This document shows, piece after piece, positions 61,001 through 64,000 of a DNA stretch of 64,000 nt (the stretch's first letter is position 1; each line of letters begins with the position of its first letter). The stretch lies in contig NC_088305.1 in assembly GCF_032854445.1 (NCBI RefSeq), forward strand, positions 25,444,628-25,508,627, read 5' to 3'. The notes under the pieces are model-generated. The model was not told the DNA's origin. It did not search any database and saw only the letters and a list, made by a program, of their open reading frames with translations. The translations under genes and the position numbers were made by a program. Source of the stretch: Liolophura sinensis. Its lineage: Eukaryota; Mollusca; Polyplacophora; Chitonida; Chitonidae.

Positions 61001-62939
61001 TGGTTTCCTCCCATTATGGTGTTGGTTTCCTCCCATTATGGTGTTGGTTTCCTCTCATTATAGTCTTGGTGGCCATTGTATTAGTGAAATATTCTTGAGT
61101 GTGGCATAAAATTCAGAGCAAATAATTGCATAAATAAGTGAGTACACTCATGTCAGGCAGAGACATCCAGCTAAAGTGACAAGGTTTTGCTCAATATGTT
61201 ACCCAACCTGCAAGACTTCTGCGTACTCCTAAATGATGAAGATAATTAAGCACACTTGCGTCTTTCCAAGAAATCCAGGTAAAGTGACAAGGCCTTTTAA
61301 GTGTCAAATCATGAAACTCACTGTTTTGACATACATTTTTATACAATTTTAGGGTTTTCAGCGGCTGCTGGCCGATTCAGTGGAGCTCAGATGTACTACG
61401 CAGCCGGTGCACCTCGTGCTAATGAGATTGGTCAGGTCGTCATGTTTACAGCCAAAACCAACAACGGAGAGTTTCAGTACATCCCAGAGAATGTCATCAA
61501 GGGCTCTGTGTTCGGCTCTATGTTTGGCTACGATATCATCGCCCTCGATATTAACCAGGATGGGTAAGGCCTGTGGTGAAAATAAGGAGCTTACACAGAC
61601 TCCTATCATAATCTACAGGGGATCAGTAACTCTACGTGTACACAAAGTGCTGTAAAAATTGCCCCTTCAGAAGCACAAATGGCCTTAACAAGATACTTTA
61701 GATGCCAACATTTAAGTATTTCCAATAATGAAATTAATCAGGTGACTCTGTGGCCGAGGGTGTTAGCACGCCAGACTGGAACAGTCATGTTTTTCATTCT
61801 GTAAGGTTAAGTTACGACACATAAGAACTGACACATAAGAGCGATGGTTGTTTGCTAGAAACTGTTCATTTATAATGTTATAACTTTCCAGATTTGATGA
61901 CTTAGTGGTTGGAGCACCATTTTACTTTGTGAAGAAGAAGAATGTGGGTGGAGCTATTTATGTATATATGGGTGGTCCCCAGGTATGTACTGACCAATCA
62001 CAGCACAGATTTCAGATTTCCTCAAGACACATGCAGAGCCCATTTGTGGGAATTCATCAAAATTTTAAGACTTACATATTGAATTTAATCAGTAAAATTC
62101 ACTAGTTTATAAAAGATGAATCAGTGTACTTTGGGCAGCCTAGCTCTTCACCTATAAATGGGAAAGGCAATCAAATAAATAAATCGAAAACCTGGTAACC
62201 TTAAACCCAAGTGATATCTAGAAATAAGAAGTCATGAAAGTGTTTGAACTTTGTGACAGGCACAATTGTGATGGCTAACATATCCCTTCAATATGTGTTA
62301 TTAGGACAGTCACTCTTGCACAAGTTTGAGCACGCTTTGTAGAATGGGCCCAGGATGTGAAAATTTATTTTCAGGGAATTGAAAGCAGCACGATTCCCAC
62401 AGTGATTGAGAGTCGGATGATGGGAGAGAAGGAGTGTAAGCGATTGGGCTGTACTTTTGCACGGTTTGGTTTTAGTCTGACCTCAGCTGGTGATCTCAAC
62501 AAAGACGGCTATCTTGGTAAGTTTTTTAGTTGCCTTTTACTTTGCTTCTGCCACAAGAAGACACATATGAATGTATGTCGTCATATGAATGTAAAATTGT
62601 TAAGTATGACATTAGACCCCAAGCGCGCATACATACATACATATACATACTGTTGTTACCTCAGCAGGATATTTAATCTCTGGATAGATCCCACTGGAGC
62701 CTTAGAATTATAGTTTAGAGCCATTTTTATGCCCAAGAAAAGCTTTTTTTGGTACTTTCATATAATAGGCTACATCGTACACTACATATTGAGAAATAAA
62801 AAAAAACAAGTGTATCTCTTAATCATTTATGGGTTTATCTTTGATTGCAGACGTTGCTGTGGGAGCTCCTTATGAAGGGAATGGCACTGTGTACATTTTC
62901 CATGGATCAGAGAAAGGAATTGTCGAGAAATATGCTCAG
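27854..62939 (+). CDS. Integrin alpha subunit, laminin-binding (alpha3/6/7, PS1) type; 5' part, exons 1-10
   Basis: Integrin alpha chains pair with a beta chain at the plasma membrane and bind extracellular matrix. Ten exons join in phase to 442 codons and run off the right edge. Residues 1-24 look like a signal peptide (VVQLVLLLPCLLG), followed by FNLDTRIPVIKNGPQLNSLF then GYSVAEHQ, the canonical mature start. The propeller follows: LFLVGAPKAD, DQWLGVVVNSEGPENKIITC and AHRYKK, YGYCQAGTSG, VVIGAPGAKTWTG, YLGFSAAAGRFSG, YAAGAPRAN, LVVGAPFYF, VAVGAPYEGNGTVYIFHGS. Two Ca2+ loops appear across exon joins: DINQDGFDD and DLNKDGYLD. No inserted I (A) domain lies between blades 2 and 3. The QWLGV..TCAHRY segment favours the laminin-receptor group over RGD or alpha4/9 types. 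The ATG at 27854 is the only start with a signal peptide. Intron 1 is about 29 kb. Thigh, calf, membrane and tail parts lie outside. Confidence 0.95.
28149..29268. other. Intron 1, unique stretch
   Basis: A 75-codon frame at 28149-28376 would encode two hydrophobic stretches, but it lacks splice or poly(A) support and looks incidental. Nothing else is recognised. Confidence 0.4.
29269..29533 (-). mobile_element. SINE family 1, full length, antisense
   Basis: Complete from the TTTATTTATTTCACTGGTGT tail to the tRNA-like head complement TAGCGCGCTAACCAACTGAG then CCACGGAGGCC. This is the best-preserved head in the window: read on -, GGCCTCCGTGGCTCAGTTGG is an excellent box A, and GAGTTCAAG is close to box B. 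Confidence 0.93.
29534..31447. other. Intron 1, mostly unique
   Basis: G-rich patches near 29625-29670, 29760-29780 and 30655-30690 (a run of 10 G). No exon is recognised. Confidence 0.4.
31448..31515 (+). mobile_element. SINE family 1, 3' end fragment
   Basis: TTGCCCGCCGTCGTAGAAGT, TTCTTGAGAATGGCGTAGAA, CACCAGTCGAATAAAATAAA. Confidence 0.75.
31516..32999. other. Intron 1, unique
   Basis: AT-rich. I see no repeat match elsewhere in the window and no exon. Confidence 0.4.
33000..33300 (+). repeat. Dispersed repeat, partner at 15838-16090
   Basis: Shares ATGTTAAGCAACTATCG-type start, TGATGGAGAAAACTGAAGAG, GAAGTTTCTAAAGGAAAGAG, GTGTCATTTGTGCCTCTG and TTAATGTCAACAAGGGTTGC. One frame reads VCGPEKFLKERGVICASG. 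Confidence 0.65.
33301..34159. other. Intron 1, unique
   Basis: No exon or clear repeat is seen. Confidence 0.4.
34160..35655. mobile_element. Fold-back element with roughly 300-bp inverted arms
   Basis: Left arm about 34160-34480 and right arm about 35365-35655 are near-perfect reverse complements. The outer ends are TGCACTGGTGGCAGACAGGG and CCCTGTCTGCCACCAGTGCA. Within the arms, CATTATTCATGGATGACATG pairs with CATGTCATCCATGAACAATG, and ACAGTACATGTC/TGTACTGTAATT match. The inner arm parts are minisatellite-like (ATACATGTGGATTCATAATA). The roughly 880-bp centre holds a SINE-1 scrap and no recognisable transposase. No clear target duplication was found. Confidence 0.85.
34616..34662 (-). mobile_element. 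SINE family 1, 3' end scrap inside the fold-back centre
   Basis: TTTATTTATTTGATTGGTGA, TTTACGCCATACTCAAGAAT. Confidence 0.7.
35656..36775. other. Intron 1, unique
   Basis: No exon or repeat is recognised. Confidence 0.4.
36776..36965 (+). repeat. Dispersed repeat, copy 2 (partner at 1926-2120)
   Basis: ACCAGATTAAACTATAAGCC, AAGTCTTCTATTTTGTAATT, TTGTGTAACACTATATTATA, then GACTTAATACCAGTATTGGC, collinear with copy 1. Confidence 0.6.
37090..37212 (+). mobile_element. SINE family 1, 5' and middle part
   Basis: TGACCCAGGATCCTCTAACC, AATGCGGTGGCTGTAAGTTC, TCCTCTCCGGCCGTATGTGG, TGCAGATGGTTGTGGGTTTC. Confidence 0.8.
37537..37770 (+). mobile_element. SINE family 1, well preserved
   Basis: GTGACCCAGGAGCCTCTCAC, box B GAGTTCAAGTCCAG, GGTCGTGGGTTTCCCCCGGG, TTCTTGAGAACGGCGTAAAA, CACCAATCAAATGAATAAAT. 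The flanks share CTTTGTGAAAGTGACCCA, probably a target duplication of about 15-18 bp. Confidence 0.9.
37771..38127. other. Intron 1, unique
   Basis: Repeats of TACATGTACATGTAC near 38108. The section TTTAAGTCTAAATTTCAAAT..TTGTGGTCCTGGGA resembles 10150-10385 and may be another old repeat. Confidence 0.35.
38128..38404 (+). mobile_element. SINE family 1, full length
   Basis: Head GGGGGGCCTCCATGGCCAAG, GGGTTAGC, box-B region, duplicated CCTCTCCGG, and 3' end GTATGGCGTAAAACACCAAT. A TACATGTACATGTATG block lies inside. Confidence 0.87.
38408..38526 (+). mobile_element. SINE family 2, 3' part, abutting family 1
   Basis: GGCGGCATGGACTGCCCTGC, ACAAGAAGACGCAATATATG, ACTCCTCGTCGTTATGTGAC, GATGATGTTAAACCCCAGG. 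Parallel to the copy at 7620-7735. Confidence 0.8.
38550..39035 (+). repeat. 54-bp minisatellite
   Basis: About 9 copies of a 54-bp unit: GAGTTGTAATAAAGGTGATA, TCATTGGGGAGTTTACAGCA, GACATACACGTGTA. Open frames on both strands follow from 54 being divisible by three. Confidence 0.92.
39036..40520. other. Intron 1, unique
   Basis: No exon is recognised. About 40250-40500 has several imperfect CAGATTCAGA/ACATGTAT motifs, possibly a decayed tandem repeat. Confidence 0.4.
40521..40708 (+). mobile_element. SINE family 1
   Basis: GGCACCCCAGTAGGCTCTCA, GAGTTCAAGTCAGCCTCATG, GCCGTAAGTGTGAAGGTCTG, TTCTTGAGTACGGCGTAAAG, CACCAATCAAATAAATAAAT. The middle is partly deleted. Confidence 0.85.
40848..44805 (+). 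repeat. MITE-like element with about 33 internal tandem copies (112/120-bp satellite)
   Basis: The array starts right at ATTCTTCAGCCTTTTCAG, which resembles the left end of the MITE family (ATTCTTCAACCTTTTCGCA). It then repeats a unit TTTTCAGATGTTTACAACCT, GATTATTCAAGCATACAGTA, ..AGACTGATAAAATTAGACTT, CTTGTGAAGCCCTGAAATTG, GCCAGACCAGCC. The left part of the array has 112-bp units (AAGCATACAGTACATGGAAT AG). From about 42230 the units are 120 bp (AAGCGTACTGTACATGGAAT ATGAAGGC). After the last unit the sequence goes on as the right half of the same MITE (AATGTAATTTTGCCTCTGAT, ATTGCTCTTTCATACGCC, AAAAGCTTAGGG). Confidence 0.93.
44815..45010 (-). mobile_element. MITE copy, reverse orientation
   Basis: ACATTGGTTGGATTGGCCAA, ATCTGCACAGACTAATGCCT, AACACCTTGCAAACATGCGA and AAAAGGTTGAAGAATTACAG are the complement of the same family. 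It sits just beyond the expanded element. Confidence 0.75.
45011..45640. other. Intron 1, unique with a poly(C) run
   Basis: A run of about 20 C ends at 45311. No exon is recognised. Confidence 0.4.
45690..45855 (+). repeat. Family-B dispersed repeat
   Basis: TTGGATATCATCATCCAAAC, AAACCCCACAATGC, TATAATCTGGAAGG, ATCCGGCAACATC. Decayed. Confidence 0.5.
45856..46419. other. Intron 1, unique
   Basis: Nothing is recognised. Confidence 0.35.
46420..46645 (+). mobile_element. MITE copy (single, unexpanded)
   Basis: TCTTCAATGTTTTCACATGT, GAGGTGTTTATTCAAGCAAC, GGGCATTATTTTGTGTAGAC, CTGAAACTGGCCAATCCGAC, ATTGCACTGAAATTTGCTGT, GCGAAAAGTTTGAGTAATTA. This shows the unit in single copy. Confidence 0.8.
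46646..47146. other. Intron 1, unique
   Basis: Nothing is recognised. A C-rich tract lies near 46755-46775. Confidence 0.35.
47147..47270 (+). mobile_element. SINE family 1, decayed
   Basis: GAGTTTCCCCACCCCCCGGG, GCTCTGCCCAGTTTCTTCCC, AAGTGATATATTTCTGAGTA, TGGCATGAAACACCATCAGA. Confidence 0.7.
47325..47405 (+). mobile_element. SINE family 2, 3' end
   Basis: GTCGTGGTCATATGACTGAA, AAATTGTTAAGTACGATGTT, AAACCCGAAGCTCTCACTCA. Confidence 0.8.
47406..48781. other. Intron 1, unique
   Basis: No exon is recognised. The frame complementary to 48560-48958 overlaps the next SINE and has no recognisable domain. Confidence 0.4.
48782..48920 (+). mobile_element. SINE family 1, decayed
   Basis: GGATGGTCTGACAGCAATCT, GATGGTTGTGGTTGTCTCCC, CTGTTGTAAAAGTGAAATGT, TCTCGAGTACAGTGGTAAAA. 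Confidence 0.7.
49383..49450 (+). mobile_element. SINE family 1, 3' end
   Basis: CGGTATAAGTGAAATATTCT, TGAGTACAGCTTGAAACACC, AATTAGATAAATATATAAAT. Confidence 0.75.
49575..50025 (+). repeat. 36-42-bp minisatellite rich in TACATGTAC
   Basis: About 11 copies of TTCCAGATTTGTCATGAGTT, TCTACATGTACATCAG, with or without an extra ACATGT hexamer, so the period steps in multiples of 6. Two + frames (CHEFLHVHQFQI and SRFVMSFYMYI) stay open as a result. Confidence 0.92.
50026..50767. other. Intron 1, unique
   Basis: Nothing is recognised. Confidence 0.35.
50768..51062 (+). mobile_element. SINE family 2
   Basis: GACAGTAGATCCAGGGTCAT, CACACCTAAGACCTTAAAAG, CTCACTTGGCCTTCAGCATT, GTCGTCATATGGCTGAAAAA, AACCCGAAGCACTCACTCAC. 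A CAAAAAGTCGT word flanks both sides (50765 and 51062), a likely target duplication. Confidence 0.88.
51222..51370 (+). mobile_element. SINE family 1, 3' half
   Basis: GGGGGGCCTGTCAGCAACAT, GATGGTCGGGGGTTCCCCCC (poly(C) expanded), CAGCTCTGCCCGGTTTCCTG, TTCTTGAGTATACCGTAGAA, CACCAACCAAATAAAGAAAT. Confidence 0.82.
51400..51545 (+). repeat. Family-B dispersed repeat
   Basis: GCCAGGATATCATCCTACCT, TCCAAACAGACCTTGGAGCA, ACTTTCTGAG, AGAAATTTCAGAATCGGG. Confidence 0.65.
51916..52202 (-). mobile_element. SINE family 1, full length, antisense
   Basis: (TTTA)n, GATTGGTGTTTTATGCC, ATAATATTTCACTTATATGA, GCTGGACTTGAACTCACAGC, and head complement GCTAACCCCTTGGCCACAGA then GGCCCC. Confidence 0.9.
52203..53690. 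other. Intron 1, unique
   Basis: No exon is recognised. A run of about 14 A lies near 52478. Confidence 0.35.
53695..53870 (-). mobile_element. MITE copy with clear terminal inverted repeats
   Basis: Left end ACCGTAATTCCTCAATCTTT (then TCGCAT) is the inverse of the right end AAAAAGTTGAAGAATTAGGG. Inside, ATTTTATCAGTCTACACAGA, AACATGCTTGAACAAACACC. It defines the family whose unit is amplified at 40848-44805. Confidence 0.8.
53871..55035. other. Intron 1, unique
   Basis: AT-rich, nothing recognised. Confidence 0.35.
55036..55150 (+). mobile_element. SINE family 1, middle fragment
   Basis: TTCCAGCTCATGCTGACTTT, AGGTCAGTCAGCAACCTGCA, GGTTTCCCCCAGGCTCTGCT, CCTCCCACCATGATG. Confidence 0.8.
55200..55440. 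mobile_element. Palindromic fold-back (MITE-like) element
   Basis: TTGCATAGTAGAGGTTGAAT, ACCATAAATATTGTTCTCAT on the left pairs with AAAAAATATTTATGGTATTC, AACCTTCACTGTGCAATATC on the right. Centre near 55310-55340. The outer 40-60 bp show weaker symmetry. Both strands therefore read similar short peptides (NIYGIQP.LCNILF), which is an effect of the palindrome and not a gene. Confidence 0.75.
55625..55848 (+). mobile_element. MITE copy (single, unexpanded)
   Basis: TACTGTAATTCTTCAACCTT, GGTTGCAAGGTGTTCATTCA, GTGTAGACTGATAAAATTAT, GTGAAATTGGCCAATCCAAC, CACAAATTGCACTGAAAGTT, then CAGGAATTAGG. Confidence 0.85.
55849..56310. other. Intron 1, unique
   Basis: Nothing is recognised. Confidence 0.35.
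56311..56458 (-). mobile_element. SINE family 1, 3' half, antisense
   Basis: TTTATTTGATTGGTGTTTTA, CAAGAATATTTCAATTATAT, GAGAGGAAACCGGGCAGAGC, CATCCGCAGGTTGCTGACAG. Confidence 0.88.
56748..56975 (+). mobile_element. SINE family 1 next to the exon 2 acceptor
   Basis: GAAATGGTTAGCATGACAAC, box B GAGTTCAAGTCCAGC, GTATGTGGAAAGGCCTGCCA, and a duplicated CCTCTCACCATAAT. It ends in ATAAATAAATA about 25 bp before the exon 2 splice acceptor. Confidence 0.85.
57001..57158 (+). CDS. Integrin alpha exon 2
   Basis: Encodes LFLVGAPKADVDAQRYTQQK, DLVVTTVTGFGSLYKCRLST, NPDDCERLKLGEE. It completes blade 1 (the VGAP FG-GAP motif). Donor GTAAGT at 57159, with one leftover base. Confidence 0.95.
57159..57545 (+). 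other. Integrin intron 2, first part
   Basis: CCCTAATTCTTCTAAATTTT at 57305 may be a scrap of the MITE terminus. No exon is recognised. Confidence 0.5.
57546..58178 (+). repeat. 22-23-bp pyrimidine-rich minisatellite abutting exon 3
   Basis: About 27 copies of TGATTTCCATGTTTCACTTT + GTC, with variants CCCTGTCACA. The last copy (CCATGTTTCACTCGTCTTCC) runs into the AG of the exon 3 acceptor at 58184. Confidence 0.93.
58185..58276 (+). CDS. Integrin alpha exon 3
   Basis: IYQDTDRVKENVTDQWLGVV, VNSEGPENKII. Contains an N-glycosylation sequon (NVT) and the QWLGV motif typical of the laminin-receptor group. Donor GTGAGT. Confidence 0.95.
58584..58735 (+). mobile_element. SINE family 1, decayed 3' half
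   Basis: GCAGCACCCTAAGGATGGTC, GTTCCACCATAATGCTGGCT, GTCCTATAAGTGAAAGTATA, AACACCAGTCGG. Confidence 0.7.
58808..58917 (+). mobile_element. SINE family 1 with internal deletion
   Basis: CTTCCTCTCCGGCCATACGT, TGCAGCAACCTGCGGATGGT, then TGAAATATTCTTGAGTACAA, AACACCAATCAAATAAATAA. The CCCGGTTTCC..GCTGGCC part is missing. Confidence 0.8.
58942..59133 (+). CDS. Integrin alpha exon 4
   Basis: Exactly 64 codons in phase 0: TCAHRYKKHRTASQRTNWGF, GKCHTF, SVVAGHEDYGYCQAGTSGII. It holds the conserved cysteines of blades 2-3. No I-domain insertion follows. Confidence 0.95.
59225..59285 (+). mobile_element. SINE family 2, 3' scrap
   Basis: CCTACATACACCTAATGACT, TGTCGTCATCGGGTAACTGA, AAAATGGTATG. Confidence 0.6.
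59461..59722 (+). mobile_element. SINE family 1, full length
   Basis: Head GAGCCTCCGTGGCTGAGGCG, GTTAGAAAGCC, box B GAGTTCAAGTCCAGC, GGTTTCCTTCCATAATAATT, TGAAATATTCTTGAGTGAGG, CACCAATCAAATC. Confidence 0.92.
60082..60127 (+). CDS. Integrin alpha exon 5 (46 bp)
   Basis: Short exon encoding DGNVVIGAPGAKTWTG, an FG-GAP strand of blade 3. Acceptor TTTTTCAG, donor GTATGA. Confidence 0.92.
60288..60512 (+). repeat. 44-bp minisatellite in integrin intron 5
   Basis: About 5 copies of CTGGATCAGTTGGGTGTGGC, ATGTTTTACTGTGTTAAGCC, CTTG. Confidence 0.88.
60696..60806 (+). CDS. Integrin alpha exon 6
   Basis: MLFKKYDTEELISGLGWKRT, PVEKGENPPVPFFSYLG. It ends with the SYLG start of the next FG-GAP repeat. 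Acceptor ATATTGCAG, donor GTAAGC. Confidence 0.93.
60879..61140 (+). mobile_element. SINE family 1 with internal triplication
   Basis: GAGCTCAAGTGCAGCTCATG near the start; GTTTCCTCCCATTATGGTGT plus TG repeated three times near 61000-61070; TGAAATATTCTTGAGTGTGG near the 3' end. Confidence 0.83.
61353..61563 (+). CDS. Integrin alpha exon 7
   Basis: GFSAAAGRFSGAQMYYAAGA, PRANEIGQVVMF, FGSMFGYDIIALDINQDG. The Ca2+ loop is completed by exon 8 (FDD). Donor GTAAGG. Confidence 0.95.
61740..61775 (+). mobile_element. SINE family 1, head scrap
   Basis: GGTGACTCTGTGGCCGAGGG, TGTTAGCACGCCAGAC. Confidence 0.65.
61892..61982 (+). CDS. Integrin alpha exon 8
   Basis: FDDLVVGAPFYFVKKKNVGG, AIYVYMGGPQ. Acceptor CTTTCCAG, donor GTATGT. 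Confidence 0.95.
62145..62187 (+). mobile_element. SINE family 1, deleted scrap
   Basis: CTCTTCACCTATAAATGGGA, AAGGCAATCAAATAAATAAA: two ends with the body missing. Confidence 0.5.
62375..62516 (+). CDS. Integrin alpha exon 9
   Basis: GIESSTIPTVIESRMMGEKE, CKRLGCTFARFGFSLTSAGD, LNKDGYL. The next Ca2+ loop begins here. Acceptor TTTTCAG, donor GTAAGT. Confidence 0.95.
62540..62650 (+). mobile_element. SINE family 2, 3' part
   Basis: TTCTGCCACAAGAAGACACA, GTCGTCATATGAATGTAAAA, TTGTTAAGTATGACATTAGA, CCCCAAGCGCGC. Confidence 0.75.
62851..62939 (+). CDS. Integrin alpha exon 10 (last seen)
   Basis: DVAVGAPYEGNGTVYIFHGS, EKGIVEKYAQ, with an NGT sequon. Phase 0 at donor GTAAAT. The rest of the gene is beyond the window. 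Confidence 0.95.
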
Positions 62940-64000
62940 GTAAATTGGCAACAAAGACCAATTCCACATAGCCAGTTTGATCTGAATTAAATAGTTCATT
63001 AACTGTATTTTCGCTTTTAGTTTAGCATGTAAAAATTCACTTTCAGAAGCAAATTATGGCCCTAAAATGGCACATTTGATCTGACAAAAAAATCCAAATT
63101 GACCCTAAAATGGATGAATCTAGCAAAATGTCACTTTAAAACTTCTGGTGACATACAGTAATCGTTTTGTTTCAAGCCCTAGTAGTTAAAATTGGGGTTG
63201 CACCATAAGTGTTATGTTAATATAGATTTCTCAGAGTTCACACTTTTTGGGCCATTCACTATGCAATATTTTGAATATTTAACATTTAAAAAGGTGGCTT
63301 TTTTTGATGGTCAGATAGAGTGTTTTTTTAGAATACAAAAAAAAAAAACACACGCACGCACGACAAAAAAAAAAACCCATGAAACTAAAAGTAAGAGTGC
63401 ATGGTAAAAGTGTATTGATTATGGTTTAAAGTGTCTGTCGTCCCACCAAAGTGCTGGCCGCTGTTGTATAAGTGAAATATTCTTGAGTACGGCGTCAAAC
63501 ACCAATCAAATAAATAAATCAAAGTGTGTGCTTGTTATGGATTGCGAGTTAGCCGCTTTTTGGGCCTAGGCACACATGTACATGCATGCCGTATGTGTAA
63601 ATAACTTGTCATGTCACAACTTGTATGGTCAAATGGAAACTATAAATTAACTTGCATATGTAGACAGAGACATCACTACCAAGTATGGATGTTTAAATTG
63701 TAACCCTTTTGTAAAGTGAAAGACAGCACCTGAGTAATGTTTATGTCCACTGAAAGACTACCATTCAAAGTATCTTAAACTGGCGTTAAATATTTTTTTT
63801 TAGATTTTTTTCAACCTAGTAAAAGTTTAGTGAAACTTCGTCTTGACACAACTTCAGTGCGTCTTATTGAGTGCAAGGCGATGTAACATTTACTCTAGCC
63901 TTCAAACGTTGACGGTATTTTCCGTATATTAGTGTAAGCAGTAGCCTATGACAAATGGGACTTCAGCAATGAAGGCCCAAGTGATGAATATAGTTTTCTT
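62940..64000 (+). other. Integrin intron 10 (partial)
   Basis: No exon is seen. A SINE-1 3' fragment lies at 63432-63524. A-rich low complexity at about 63338-63375. Confidence 0.7.
63432..63524 (+). mobile_element. SINE family 1, 3' end, consensus-like
   Basis: TCGTCCCACCAAAGTGCTGG, TGTTGTATAAGTGAAATATT, CTTGAGTACGGCGTCAAACA, CCAATCAAATAAATAAATC. Confidence 0.85.

Noticed and set aside
61301-61655. Alternative frames over integrin exon 7 (+ and -)
   Set aside because: Shadows of the exon, whose true frame has clear FG-GAP motifs and matching splice phases.

Overview
The window is animal nuclear DNA: intron-rich genes with GT-AG splice sites, tRNA-derived SINEs, minisatellites and small inverted-repeat elements. 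Two SINE families of a type I associate with molluscan genomes, plus a great excess of the palindrome TACATGTA, suggest a mollusc, perhaps a bivalve. That assignment is an inference; no mitochondrial or rDNA marker is present. There is no bacterial operon, CRISPR array or defence island.

Three genes can be assembled from exons whose splice phases agree. (1) PYM1, the Mago-Y14 exon-junction partner and ribosome-binding factor, on + at 8355-12288 in three coding exons. (2) BLOC1S1 (GCN5L1), on - at 27431-22330 in four exons, with a one-base frameshift in the last exon. (3) The 5' part of an integrin alpha gene of the laminin-binding (alpha3/6/7, PS1) type, on + from 27854, with ten exons seen (442 codons, ending at 62939) and the rest beyond the right edge. 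BLOC1S1 and the integrin gene are head to head with 422 bp between start codons, so they probably share a promoter region. PYM1 and BLOC1S1 are tail to tail. A lone fucolectin-type (FTP) lectin exon lies on - at 2682-2442.

Layout: 1-1.5 kb is a 24-bp coding-like minisatellite. 1.5-8.3 kb holds the FTP exon, a 27-bp minisatellite and SINE debris. 8.3-12.3 kb is PYM1. 12.4-15.6 kb is a 59-bp tandem array starting about 30 bp after the PYM1 poly(A) signal. 15.6-22.3 kb is repeat-rich intergenic sequence, including a 28-bp array split by a SINE. 22.3-27.4 kb is BLOC1S1. 28.0-57.0 kb is integrin intron 1 (about 29 kb), packed with SINEs, a fold-back element and a 4-kb satellite that appears to have grown inside a MITE-like element. 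57.0-62.9 kb holds integrin exons 2-10. The last kilobase is intron.

The genes have no obvious joint function (mRNA surveillance/translation, lysosome-related organelle trafficking, cell adhesion). The most notable signals are in the repeats: the MITE-born satellite, higher-order structure in the 59-bp array, a similar 3' tail on two otherwise unlike SINE families, a splice acceptor continuous with a minisatellite, and the BLOC1S1 frameshift.
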